Below the pieces are notes generated by a model, which saw only the letters and a program-made list of their open reading frames with translations, did no database searches and was not told where the DNA came from. A stretch of 64,000 nucleotides of DNA from Punica granatum (Eukaryota > Streptophyta > Magnoliopsida > Myrtales > Lythraceae), in contig NC_045130.1 in NCBI RefSeq assembly GCF_007655135.1, positions 9,858,001-9,922,000 on the forward strand, given 5' to 3'. A program made the position numbers and the translations under genes. Below, piece after piece: positions 1 to 9,209 of this stretch (position 1 is its first letter; every line of letters starts with the position of its first letter).

Positions 1-1759
1 GACTTCTATCGTCCTTGTTTAGACACAAGGGACCAGGGCTTAACCTTAGTGGAAATAAGCCAAGGAATTCTCTCGAGTTAACGGATCTCGGTGTCCGACA
101 GGCCGAAGCCAAGACTGGCAAAGAGTTATCCTCGCCATAGGATTTCATTCTCAAAAGAGAAAGGAAATCCTTTGAGTCTATATCGACTGCTTTACCGATG
201 ACGGCTGTCATCGTTCCGGACCAAGTGTCTCCACTTGCGTCAGTAGAAATAATAATCAAATCTTCATTTGATGGATTGTAAAGTGGTGGAAGATTTTTAC
301 AAATAGATTTCAAATAGCGGACATTATCCGAATCCTTATCGGACCATGTCCAGACTCGTTTTTCAGAAAGCTTTTCCTGAAGACTTTTCCTAGCCTTGGA
401 TAGGTCTTTCAACCATCCTTGGTCTGAAATATAATTTAGACTGCCAAGAAATCTTTGTAACTGCTTTCGATCTTCCATTATATCTGGAAAGAGATTTAGT
501 TTTTCAAGAATGTGTGGTTGAAGACTAAAATCTCCATTTTGCTTGATCGTTAAACCAAGAAAATCGATTTCCTTTTTACAAAGAATTGCCTTCTTTTTCG
601 AAATGATGATTCCTTTATTAAAACAACGTTTTAAAACTGTTTTCAAATGACTTCTATGAGTTTCAAGACTGCCTTTTGAAAAGATGATTATATCATCGAT
701 ATAAGCAAGACAAAATGAATCTAGACCTGCTAAATTTTCATCCATGAACCGTTGGTATATAGATGGTGCCTGCTTAAGACCAAAAGGTAAGACGTTAAAC
801 TCATACTGCTTCTGAGGAGGACATGTGAATGCTGTTAACTCCTTAGTAGACTCTTCTAGACGGATTTGCCAATAACCTGACTTGGCATCTAGAGTGCTAA
901 ACCATTGACAACCTTTTAGCTTAGCTAGAATATAATCCTTTCTAGGAAGACTGTACGCATCACCAAAGGTAGCTTCGTTCATGCGCTTGTAGTTAATGAC
1001 CATGCGTCTTTTACCACGCTTGAGTTCATTATGGTTTTCTACGTAGAATGCTGGAGCGCTATGACGACTCTTACTAGGACGAATGACTCCTAATTCTAAG
1101 AGTTGTTTACACTCTTCTTTGAATTCTTCTACGTCTTTGATTGTATAAGGAATGTTATTGGGAACCTTGACTTCTTTTAAAGGATCCTTGAGCTTAATCT
1201 CAACTAACATCCGATTCCTATTTTTAGACTGATCTAGTGGGTTATCACTAGTGATTGCATCTAATAGCTGATCTATTTCAGCTGAGACTATATCGTTTTC
1301 TATCTCCTTAATGGAGCTAGACAGATAGTGCAACAGCCTAAGTTGTTTGATTCTATTGCTATGATAGATTGGAATCCTAACGACTCCTTTCCTTTGACTA
1401 TCAAGAGCAGGACAAGTAAGTTCTACAAACTTAGTCCTTTGGACGAAAGGCTGATATAACCTAAGGAAATTGTTTCCTATGATTAGATCCATACCAGAAT
1501 CATGACGGTAGATACTAGGAGTTGGGAACCTAATATCTTGAATGATCAGATTGACAAACTCAGCTCTATGAGTTATCCTAAGGACAGACTTATCTGCGAT
1601 TGCTATCTCTAAAGGATGTTCCATAGGTTTCCAGTATTTACCTGGAAGCAGACTGGGCTTGCCGAAACACACGCTCGCACCTGTGTCAATGTAAGCCATG
1701 ATTTCCTTTCCGAGAATTCTTACCTTGATGAATGTTGCATTGGGGTTCTCCTTAGCCAT
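1..1759 (-). CDS. Endogenous caulimovirid polyprotein (protease-RT-RNase H), inverted partial copy
   Basis: Reverse-strand copy of the polymerase gene at 7044-8802, running off the left window edge. The ATG is the complement of 1757-1759 and overlaps the end of the capsid reading frame by 8 nt, as in the + copy. Positions of the two arms sum to 8803 at both ends, so there is no net indel, and I see no stop in this frame. It carries the aspartic protease DTG and the reverse transcriptase YIDD motif. The C-terminal RNase H part lies outside the window. Near identity to the + copy points to a recent inverted duplication or gene conversion. It sits in a viral array with broken capsid genes, so it is probably a fossil. 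Confidence 0.82.
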   Translation of the reverse strand, partial: MAKENPNATFIKVRILGKEIMAYIDTGASVCFGKPSLLPGKYWKPMEHPLEIAIADKSVLRITHRAEFVNLIIQDIRFPTPSIYRHDSGMDLIIGNNFLRLYQPFVQRTKFVELTCPALDSQRKGVVRIPIYHSNRIKQLRLLHYLSSSIKEIENDIVSAEIDQLLDAITSDNPLDQSKNRNRMLVEIKLKDPLKEVKVPNNIPYTIKDVEEFKEECKQLLELGVIRPSKSRHSAPAFYVENHNELKRGKRRMVINYKRMNEATFGDAYSLPRKDYILAKLKGCQWFSTLDAKSGYWQIRLEESTKELTAFTCPPQKQYEFNVLPFGLKQAPSIYQRFMDENLAGLDSFCLAYIDDIIIFSKGSLETHRSHLKTVLKRCFNKGIIISKKKAILCKKEIDFLGLTIKQNGDFSLQPHILEKLNLFPDIMEDRKQLQRFLGSLNYISDQGWLKDLSKARKSLQEKLSEKRVWTWSDKDSDNVRYLKSICKNLPPLYNPSNEDLIIISTDASGDTWSGTMTAVIGKAVDIDSKDFLSLLRMKSYGEDNSLPVLASACRTPRSVNSREFLGLFPLRLSPGPLCLNKDDRS

Positions 1760-4049
1760 CGCTGGAGTACTCCGAATCAGAAGAATAATCTGAGTCTGTA
1801 ACTAACTCATAGTAAGACTCATCAGAATCATAATCAGAATCTTCAATAGGTTCATAGTTCCTAGACATGACTCCTAAGAATACTTGGGCACGATTGTTAC
1901 TACGATTCTTCTTCTGACTACATTCATTAGCATAGTGACCGACTTCGTTGCAGATCCAACAACGACAAGACTTCTTACCCTCAGGGCAATACTTCTTTTT
2001 ATCTAGATTTCTATTAGGGTTTGGGTTTTTTCTAAATCTCCCCCCCCTGCGAAAGAATTTTCGACTTCTCCAGTTTTGTCTTTTCGACCGACTCTTCCAA
2101 GGTGGCCTATTGCCAGAATATCTCTTAAGACGATATTTCTTCTTAGGAATTCTAGAGGATTTCCTAGAGACTTTTCTAGACTTATTACGACAACCATACT
2201 GTTGTGGAATGTCTAATCCTTGTTCAGGACCACAGCATATTCTAGTTTTCTTCATCATAGACTCTGTTTTTCGTCTAAGACAGACTTCTTCCATATGCTT
2301 TTTGACTATAGACGCAATACCACCTAAGGTTGGATAGACTGCTCCTATCTCGACTTCATGATCGTATCGTTCCTTGACAACACTAGAGACTGGATAAGGT
2401 AATTTATCTATAAAAAGATTCCTATAAGCGGTAATATCCGCTGCTTCTATCAACTGATAGTAATATTCTTTATACTGACAGTAGAATGAATTGAAATAAC
2501 ACATATCACAGATTGATAACTTATTAAGCTTATGCTTAATCTCCGACTGCTTCTCAAGCGCACCTGCACCTGTAGTGACTGCTCCAATGAACTCACGTTC
2601 AATGTTAGTGACAAAATGATTCCATAATTCATTTCAAGTAAATGCAGTGAATGGAGTAGTTTCATAATTAATAAGAGTGCTAATCATAGACATATACTGA
2701 TGTACCTGTCCACGAGTTTTGTGCAACAGAAGTTGCCAGAGTTCTCTATTAGACAATTTAGAATACTCTTCTCCTATCGAGACTTCTAACTTGGTCTTCA
2801 TGACCCAATCAGACAAGACTCTTTCATTATCATCAACACAATCGAGATCTAAGACTGAGCCAAAAGAATTGGAATTACCAGTTCTTAAGAGTTTATACTT
2901 TTGTGGAGTTTCTTTTTTCCACTTTCCGCCTGCTTGAAAGAAACCTTGACTATAGAAATCTTTATCAAAATTTCTATTATATTCAGCATCCTTACCTTCG
3001 CGGTGTTCTTCCATGAAGACTTCTTCTTTCTTTGTAGGGCGATCCCTACGCTTTACGGCTGGAAAACTATGTTCCTGACCTATGTTGAACCGAGGTTCAA
3101 AGACTTCTTCTTCGTCAGAGAAGGCAAACATGACATCGCCTTGCTCCTCAGTCATATTGAAAGCTTTGTCTTTAGGAGACGGAATTCTAGGAGACGGAGA
3201 GCTAGACTTAAACTTTCTAGACTCTGATCTTGACCTAGATCTGGAATGAATAGGACTAATTGACCTAGTTCTAGGTTTAGTCTTGCGACTAGACTTCTTA
3301 CTAGAAGAGACTGAGACTTCCGACAAAGTATCTTCATCGGCAGCTGTGACTAAACTAGGCATACTACTATGAATGCTAGCTTCAGATTCTTCAGACTCAG
3401 AGAATTCTCTAATCCTATCTCCGAATCTCTTTTCTTCTTCGGAGTCAGACTCATCTTTGTCCCTATAGTCTTGAAACCTTCGTTTCTCGAAACTTCTATA
3501 GGCAGAATCTTTTGTTAGATCAAAGATCTCTGGATCTAAAGGAATTGGTTGTTTGAGTTTCTCAAACCTAGCTTTATCAAGTTTAGCCTGCTCTTCATAG
3601 CCTTTAGAGGCTTCTTCGAATCTTTGCTTATCTTTAGACTCTTTTTCTTTTCGACTTCTAGCATAGACAGCTTCAGGGTCGTATATGACAACACCTGATT
3701 CTCTAGACGCCTGGGTTTCAGGGGCACTATCGTAGACTGCAAAACCAGCACCAGTCCTAAGGGACTTACCAGTAGGTTGTCTGAATGTTGGTGGAGTTCT
3801 ATATGACTTCTGGAATTCTTCCTCAAAGCGGTCGAATTTAGACTTCATTTTCTCTTGACTTTTCCTAAGACCTGCGAGATATTCTTCATATCTCTCTCTA
3901 TCTGACTTCTTTTTAGCAGCTTGTTCTCTAAGATTTCTTTTATGCATTTCTGCTTGTTCTCTTTCTAATTCTGCTTTAGTAGGATGTCTATCAGCATAAT
4001 GCTGTCTACGGACTTCTCTTGCCCTATCACTAAGATAGTCATAAGTTCT
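1752..4049 (-). pseudogene. Endogenous caulimovirid capsid gene, inverted copy, truncated and with a nonsense codon
   Basis: Reverse-strand copy of the capsid gene, matching 4754-7051 on +. Three breaks or differences are visible. The 5' end is missing: at 4044-4049 the coding sequence runs into a movement-protein tail of opposite orientation. A TGA replaces CGA at 2634-2636, a change typical of CpG deamination. The G run at 2040-2047 has 8 bases, and this copy keeps one frame through the zinc knuckle CWICNEVGHYANEC (CX2CX4HX4C), unlike the + copy. Order of regions: charged N-terminal part, Arg/Ser-rich stretch, central capsid region, basic stretch, zinc knuckle, acidic tail. The capsid would package viral DNA; this copy cannot make a full-length protein. 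Confidence 0.88.
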
Positions 4050-4224
4050 ACCCCATAGGGAAGACATAGCAGATCTTAAAAGTCAAGTCAATGAACTTAG
4101 TATTCTTACTAAGGATCTGTCTCGAAGAATTTAAGTCGCTTGACAAGCCCAGGTTAATTACCCCGGTTTCACAGTCAAAAGTCCCATGGTGATAAGCCAC
4201 TCAATGCAGTCATATTCATTGAAG
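4044..4224 (+). repeat. Third copy of the movement-protein 3' end plus downstream spacer
   Basis: Matches 12424-12604 at a constant offset of 8380 with very few substitutions. It encodes the last residues of the movement protein, ending at the TAA at 4132-4134, then the spacer. It is joined on the left to the inverted capsid arm through a 6-base overlap (AGTTCT, 4044-4049) and on the right to the start of the virion-associated-type ORF at about 4225. It is a recombination junction, not a gene. Confidence 0.9.
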
Positions 4225-4623
4225 ACGCTTGCACAGACCGATGTAGTTGACTATATAATTTCCACTGAAAAATTGGTATCAGAGCATGAAGAACTCAGTG
4301 AAGTCATTAGGAGAGTCAAAGAAATCTCGTTTAAGGAAACCTTAGACGAAACTACTAAGCTTCTAGACGAAGTCGTAGGAATTAGAGAGTCAGTTTCAAA
4401 GGGGGGGAAGGAACCTCAACCCATGGAAACACCCACTGAAGAAGTCTTTAGAAAAATCATTCGTGAAGAATTAGTCAGGTTTCACGACCGTCCTAGAAAG
4501 CATGAACTTACCTCTCCAGGTACTATGCCTTGGCAGAAATTGAAGCCAAGTGAAGTCTGGTGTCCTTTAGACCAACCCAAAGCCCCAAAAGGTTATAGGT
4601 TAGTTAAAGAGTCTGAATCATGA
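4186..4623 (+). CDS. Virus A virion-associated-type coiled-coil protein, 5' end rearranged
   Basis: A frame of 145 residues. Its C-terminal half matches the virus B protein at 16764-17372, sharing the segments LDEVVGI and REEL-FHDRPR-H, so this is the same gene. Position just before the capsid gene, an acidic helical N-terminal part and a basic Pro-rich C terminus fit the caulimovirid virion-associated/DNA-binding protein, which decorates capsids and contacts the movement-protein tail. The ATGs at 4186 and 4204 lie in the duplicated movement-protein spacer, so the natural N terminus is lost; the virus B protein is about 60 residues longer. The stop overlaps the capsid start as ATGA (4620-4623), suggesting coupled translation. 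Family assignment is by position and similarity to virus B. Confidence 0.68.
   Translation: MVISHSMQSYSLKTLAQTDVVDYIISTEKLVSEHEELSEVIRRVKEISFKETLDETTKLLDEVVGIRESVSKGGKEPQPMETPTEEVFRKIIREELVRFHDRPRKHELTSPGTMPWQKLKPSEVWCPLDQPKAPKGYRLVKESES
4274..4285 (+). other. Candidate tRNA-Met primer-binding site, virus A
   Basis: TGGTATCAGAGC is the 12-base complement of the 3' end of plant initiator tRNA-Met that primes minus-strand synthesis in caulimovirids and many plant retrotransposons. Here it lies inside the virion-associated-type ORF. In virus B the equivalent site lies just upstream of that ORF. Confidence 0.7.
4398..4413 (+). other. Purine tract, possible plus-strand priming site
   Basis: A run of seven G (4401-4407) flanked by A-rich purines inside the virion-associated-type ORF. 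Caulimovirids start plus-strand DNA at G-rich purine tracts. Similar tracts occur at 6756-6766 and 10331-10340. Assignment is by analogy only. Confidence 0.35.
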
Positions 4624-7051
4624 ATTCTAAAGAAATCGCTGATAAGCTTGCAAAGCTTAAGTCTAGAATAGCTCAGCTTAAAGTCTTAGAGCAAGAAACT
4701 GCTAGGTTAAACCCTAAGCGTGAAGCAATCTCTAGAGAAATAGATGAGTCTGAAAGAACTTATGACTATCTTAGTGATAGGGCAAGAGAAGTCCGTAGAC
4801 AGCATTATGCTGATAGACGTCCTACTAAAGCAGAATTAGAAAGAGAACAAGCAGAAATGCATAAAAGAAATCTTAGAGAACAAGCTGCTAAAAAGAAGTC
4901 AGATAGAGAGAGATATGAAGAATATCTCGCAGGTCTTAGGAAAAGTCAAGAGAAAATGAAGTCTAAATTCGACCGCTTTGAGGAAGAATTCCAGAAGTCA
5001 TATAGAACTCCACCAACATTCAGACAACCTACTGGTAAGTCCCTTAGGACTGGTGCTGGTTTTGCAGTCTACGATAGTGCCCCTGAAACCCAGGCGTCTA
5101 GAGAATCAGGTGTTGTCATATACGACCCTGAAGCCGTCTATGTTAGAAGTCGAAAAGAAAAAGAGTCTAAAGATAAGCAAAGATTCGAAGAAGCCTCTAA
5201 AGGCTATGAAGAGCAGGCTAAACTTGATAAAGCTAGGTTTGAGAAACTCAAACAACCAATTCCTTTAGATCCAGAGATCTTTGATCTAACAAAAGATTCT
5301 GCCTATAGAAGTTTCGAGAAACGAAGGTTTCAAGACTATAGGGACAAAGATGAGTCTGACTCCGAAGAAGAAAAGAGATTCGGAGATAGGATTAGAGAAT
5401 TCTCTGAGTCTGAAGAATCTGAAGCTAGCATTCATAGTAGTATGCCTAGTTTAGTCACAGCTGCCGATGAAGATACTTTGTCGGAAGTCTCAGTCTCTTC
5501 TAGTAAGAAGTCTAGTCGCAAGACTAAACCTAGAACTAGGTCAATTAGTCCTATTCATTCCAGATCTAGGTCAAGATCAGAGTCTAGAAAGTTTAAGTCT
5601 AGGTCTCCGTCTCCTAGAATTCCGTCTCCTAAAGACAAAGCTTTCAATATGACTGAGGAGCAAGGCGATGTCATGTTTGCCTTCTCTGACGAAGAAGAAG
5701 TCTTTGAACCTCGGTTCAACATAGGTCAGGAACATAGTTTTCCAGCCGTAAAGCGTAGGGATCGCCCTACAAAGAAAGAAGAAGTCTTCATGGAAGAACA
5801 CCGCGAAGGTAAGGATGCTGAATATAATAGAAATTTTGATAAAGATTTCTATAGTCAAGGTTTCTTTCAAGCAGGCGGAAAGTGGAAAAAAGAAACTCCA
5901 CAAAAGTATAAACTCTTAAGAACTGGTAATTCCAATTCTTTTGGCTCAGTCTTAGATCTCGATTGTGTTGATGATAATGAAAGAGTCTTGTCTGATTGGG
6001 TCATGAAGACCAAGTTAGAAGTCTCGATAGGAGAAGAGTATTCTAAATTGTCTAATAGAGAACTCTGGCAACTTCTGTTGCACAAAACTCGTGGACAGGT
6101 ACATCAGTATATGTCTATGATTAGCACTCTTATTAATTATGAAACTACTCCATTCACTGCATTTACTCGAAATGAATTATGGAATCATTTTGTCACTAAC
6201 ATTGAACGTGAGTTCATTGGAGCAGTCACTACAGGTGCAGGTGCGCTTGAGAAGCAGTCGGAGATTAAGCATAAGCTTAATAAGTTATCAATCTGTGATA
6301 TGTGTTATTTCAATTCATTCTACTGTCAGTATAAAGAATATTACTATCAGTTGATAGAAGCAGCGGATATTACCGCTTATAGGAATCTTTTTATAGATAA
6401 ATTACCTTATCCAGTCTCTAGTGTTGTCAAGGAACGATACGATCATGAAGTCGAGATAGGAGCAGTCTATCCAACCTTAGGTGGTATTGCGTCTATAGTC
6501 AAAAAGCATATGGAAGAAGTCTGTCTTAGACGAAAAACAGAGTCTATGATGAAGAAAACTAGAATATGCTGTGGTCCTGAACAAGGATTAGACATTCCAC
6601 AACAGTATGGTTGTCGTAATAAGTCTAGAAAAGTCTCTAGGAAATCCTCTAGAATTCCTAAGAAGAAATATCGTCTTAAGAGATATTCTGGCAATAGGCC
6701 ACCTTGGAAGAGTCGGTCGAAAAGACAAAACTGGAGAAGTCGAAAATTCTTTCGCAGGGGGGGAGATTTAGAAAAAACCCAAACCCTAATAGAAATCTAG
6801 ATAAAAAGAAGTATTGCCCTGAGGGTAAGAAGTCTTGTCGTTGTTGGATCTGCAACGAAGTCGGTCACTATGCTAATGAATGTAGTCAGAAGAAGAATCG
6901 TAGTAACAATCGTGCCCAAGTATTCTTAGGAGTCATGTCTAGGAACTATGAACCTATTGAAGATTCTGATTATGATTCTGATGAGTCTTACTATGAGTTA
7001 GTTACAGACTCAGATTATTCTTCTGATTCGGAGTACTCCAGCGATGGCTAA
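4620..7051 (+). pseudogene. Virus A capsid protein gene with homopolymer frameshift
   Basis: About 810 codons in two frames. The first frame runs from 4620 to a stop at 6800; the second carries the zinc knuckle CWICNEVGHYANEC (near 6840-6885) and an acidic Asp/Ser/Tyr-rich tail to 7051. The switch occurs at a run of seven G (6757-6763), where the inverted copy has eight. Other regions are a Lys/Glu-rich N terminus, an Arg-Ser dipeptide block near 5520-5620, the capsid core with the segment WKKETPQKY, and a basic stretch before the knuckle. The acidic-basic-zinc knuckle-acidic layout is that of caulimovirid capsid proteins, but this one is long (about 490 residues in cauliflower mosaic virus). 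The start overlaps the preceding stop (ATGA), and the end overlaps the polymerase ATG by 8 nt. Confidence 0.9.
6757..6763 (+). other. G7 run at capsid frameshift
   Basis: Seven G here, eight C in the inverted copy at 2040-2047. The difference splits the capsid frame before its zinc knuckle. It may be a replication or post-integration slip, or an assembly error in a homopolymer. Confidence 0.9.
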
Positions 7052-9209
7052 GGAGAACCCCAATGCAACATTCATCAAGGTAAGAATTCTCGGAAAGGAA
7101 ATCATGGCTTACATTGACACAGGTGCGAGCGTGTGTTTCGGCAAGCCCAGTCTGCTTCCAGGTAAATACTGGAAACCTATGGAACATCCTTTAGAGATAG
7201 CAATCGCAGATAAGTCTGTCCTTAGGATAACTCATAGAGCTGAGTTTGTCAATCTGATCATTCAAGATATTAGGTTCCCAACTCCTAGTATCTACCGTCA
7301 TGATTCTGGTATGGATCTAATCATAGGAAACAATTTCCTTAGGTTATATCAGCCTTTCGTCCAAAGGACTAAGTTTGTAGAACTTACTTGTCCTGCTCTT
7401 GATAGTCAAAGGAAAGGAGTCGTTAGGATTCCAATCTATCATAGCAATAGAATCAAACAACTTAGGCTGTTGCACTATCTGTCTAGCTCCATTAAGGAGA
7501 TAGAAAACGATATAGTCTCAGCTGAAATAGATCAGCTATTAGATGCAATCACTAGTGATAACCCACTAGATCAGTCTAAAAATAGGAATCGGATGTTAGT
7601 TGAGATTAAGCTCAAGGATCCTTTAAAAGAAGTCAAGGTTCCCAATAACATTCCTTATACAATCAAAGACGTAGAAGAATTCAAAGAAGAGTGTAAACAA
7701 CTCTTAGAATTAGGAGTCATTCGTCCTAGTAAGAGTCGTCATAGCGCTCCAGCATTCTACGTAGAAAACCATAATGAACTCAAGCGTGGTAAAAGACGCA
7801 TGGTCATTAACTACAAGCGCATGAACGAAGCTACCTTTGGTGATGCGTACAGTCTTCCTAGAAAGGATTATATTCTAGCTAAGCTAAAAGGTTGTCAATG
7901 GTTTAGCACTCTAGATGCCAAGTCAGGTTATTGGCAAATCCGTCTAGAAGAGTCTACTAAGGAGTTAACAGCATTCACATGTCCTCCTCAGAAGCAGTAT
8001 GAGTTTAACGTCTTACCTTTTGGTCTTAAGCAGGCACCATCTATATACCAACGGTTCATGGATGAAAATTTAGCAGGTCTAGATTCATTTTGTCTTGCTT
8101 ATATCGATGATATAATCATCTTTTCAAAAGGCAGTCTTGAAACTCATAGAAGTCATTTGAAAACAGTTTTAAAACGTTGTTTTAATAAAGGAATCATCAT
8201 TTCGAAAAAGAAGGCAATTCTTTGTAAAAAGGAAATCGATTTTCTTGGTTTAACGATCAAGCAAAATGGAGATTTTAGTCTTCAACCACACATTCTTGAA
8301 AAACTAAATCTCTTTCCAGATATAATGGAAGATCGAAAGCAGTTACAAAGATTTCTTGGCAGTCTAAATTATATTTCAGACCAAGGATGGTTGAAAGACC
8401 TATCCAAGGCTAGGAAAAGTCTTCAGGAAAAGCTTTCTGAAAAACGAGTCTGGACATGGTCCGATAAGGATTCGGATAATGTCCGCTATTTGAAATCTAT
8501 TTGTAAAAATCTTCCACCACTTTACAATCCATCAAATGAAGATTTGATTATTATTTCTACTGACGCAAGTGGAGACACTTGGTCCGGAACGATGACAGCC
8601 GTCATCGGTAAAGCAGTCGATATAGACTCAAAGGATTTCCTTTCTCTTTTGAGAATGAAATCCTATGGCGAGGATAACTCTTTGCCAGTCTTGGCTTCGG
8701 CCTGTCGGACACCGAGATCCGTTAACTCGAGAGAATTCCTTGGCTTATTTCCACTAAGGTTAAGCCCTGGTCCCTTGTGTCTAAACAAGGACGATAGAAG
8801 TCTTCCGTCTTCGGACGCTGAATGTTTGAGATTGCGGAAACAATCTCGTCCCATGGGGACTTATTATGCTAATGTAGCTTCTTCCTTGCAGGAACGTCTG
8901 TGTAAGTATGTTTGCGGTTCTTTTACAAAGACCGAACAGAATTACACTACTCATGAGCGCGAGCTCTTAGCAGTCATTAAGACACTTAAGAAGTGGCGAG
9001 TCGAACTTCTTCCCAGGAAGTTTATTCTCAGAACTGATAGCAGTTACGTTACTCGCTTCAGGCACCTCAAAGGATTCAAGCAAGGATATAATCAAGGTCG
9101 TCTCATTCGTTGGCAGTTAGAACTCGAGCCATACACTTTCGTGGAGCAACACGTGAAAGGAGTCGACAATATTCTTCCCGACACTCTAACTCGGGAATGG
9201 AAGCCTTGA
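7044..9209 (+). CDS. Virus A polyprotein: aspartic protease, reverse transcriptase, RNase H
   Basis: 721 codons without interruption. The protease DTG lies at residues 25-27 within AYIDTGASVC. In the reverse transcriptase, motif A reads FSTLDAKSGYWQIRL (about residues 286-300), and the catalytic YIDD is at residues 353-356, followed by IIIFSKG. RNase H begins near residue 505 with STDASGDTWSG, then THERELLAVIKTLKKW, then LRTDSSYV, and ends with the HVKGVDNILPDTLTREW segment. This order, with no integrase, is diagnostic of Caulimoviridae. The enzyme would copy pregenomic RNA into DNA in the cytoplasm. The ATG overlaps the capsid frame by 8 nt; the stop overlaps the next start by 13 nt (9197-9209). 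All visible catalytic residues are kept, but the neighbouring capsid gene is broken. Confidence 0.95.
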   Translation: MAKENPNATFIKVRILGKEIMAYIDTGASVCFGKPSLLPGKYWKPMEHPLEIAIADKSVLRITHRAEFVNLIIQDIRFPTPSIYRHDSGMDLIIGNNFLRLYQPFVQRTKFVELTCPALDSQRKGVVRIPIYHSNRIKQLRLLHYLSSSIKEIENDIVSAEIDQLLDAITSDNPLDQSKNRNRMLVEIKLKDPLKEVKVPNNIPYTIKDVEEFKEECKQLLELGVIRPSKSRHSAPAFYVENHNELKRGKRRMVINYKRMNEATFGDAYSLPRKDYILAKLKGCQWFSTLDAKSGYWQIRLEESTKELTAFTCPPQKQYEFNVLPFGLKQAPSIYQRFMDENLAGLDSFCLAYIDDIIIFSKGSLETHRSHLKTVLKRCFNKGIIISKKKAILCKKEIDFLGLTIKQNGDFSLQPHILEKLNLFPDIMEDRKQLQRFLGSLNYISDQGWLKDLSKARKSLQEKLSEKRVWTWSDKDSDNVRYLKSICKNLPPLYNPSNEDLIIISTDASGDTWSGTMTAVIGKAVDIDSKDFLSLLRMKSYGEDNSLPVLASACRTPRSVNSREFLGLFPLRLSPGPLCLNKDDRSLPSSDAECLRLRKQSRPMGTYYANVASSLQERLCKYVCGSFTKTEQNYTTHERELLAVIKTLKKWRVELLPRKFILRTDSSYVTRFRHLKGFKQGYNQGRLIRWQLELEPYTFVEQHVKGVDNILPDTLTREWKP

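Larger units (their letters stand above)
1..8802. repeat. 4 kb inverted repeat of viral DNA with a 704 bp spacer
   Basis: Left arm 1-4049 is the reverse complement of right arm 4754-8802. Only a handful of differences are visible: one indel in the G/C run at 2040-2047 against 6757-6763, the stop at 2634-2636, and a few missense changes, so identity is above 99%. The spacer 4050-4753 holds a movement-protein tail, the virion-associated-type ORF and the first part of the capsid gene. Position 1 is the window edge, so the true left arm is probably longer. Readthrough transcription would give a long hairpin RNA. Confidence 0.95.

Noticed and set aside
5577..6085. Open frames on the strand opposite the capsid gene
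   Set aside because: They mirror the coding frame, recur in both capsid copies because the DNA is duplicated, and have no features of their own.
9110..9196. Upstream extension of the TAV frame from a TTG
   Set aside because: It overlaps the polymerase coding region in another frame, and the ATG at 9197 with its short stop/start overlap fits the genome style.
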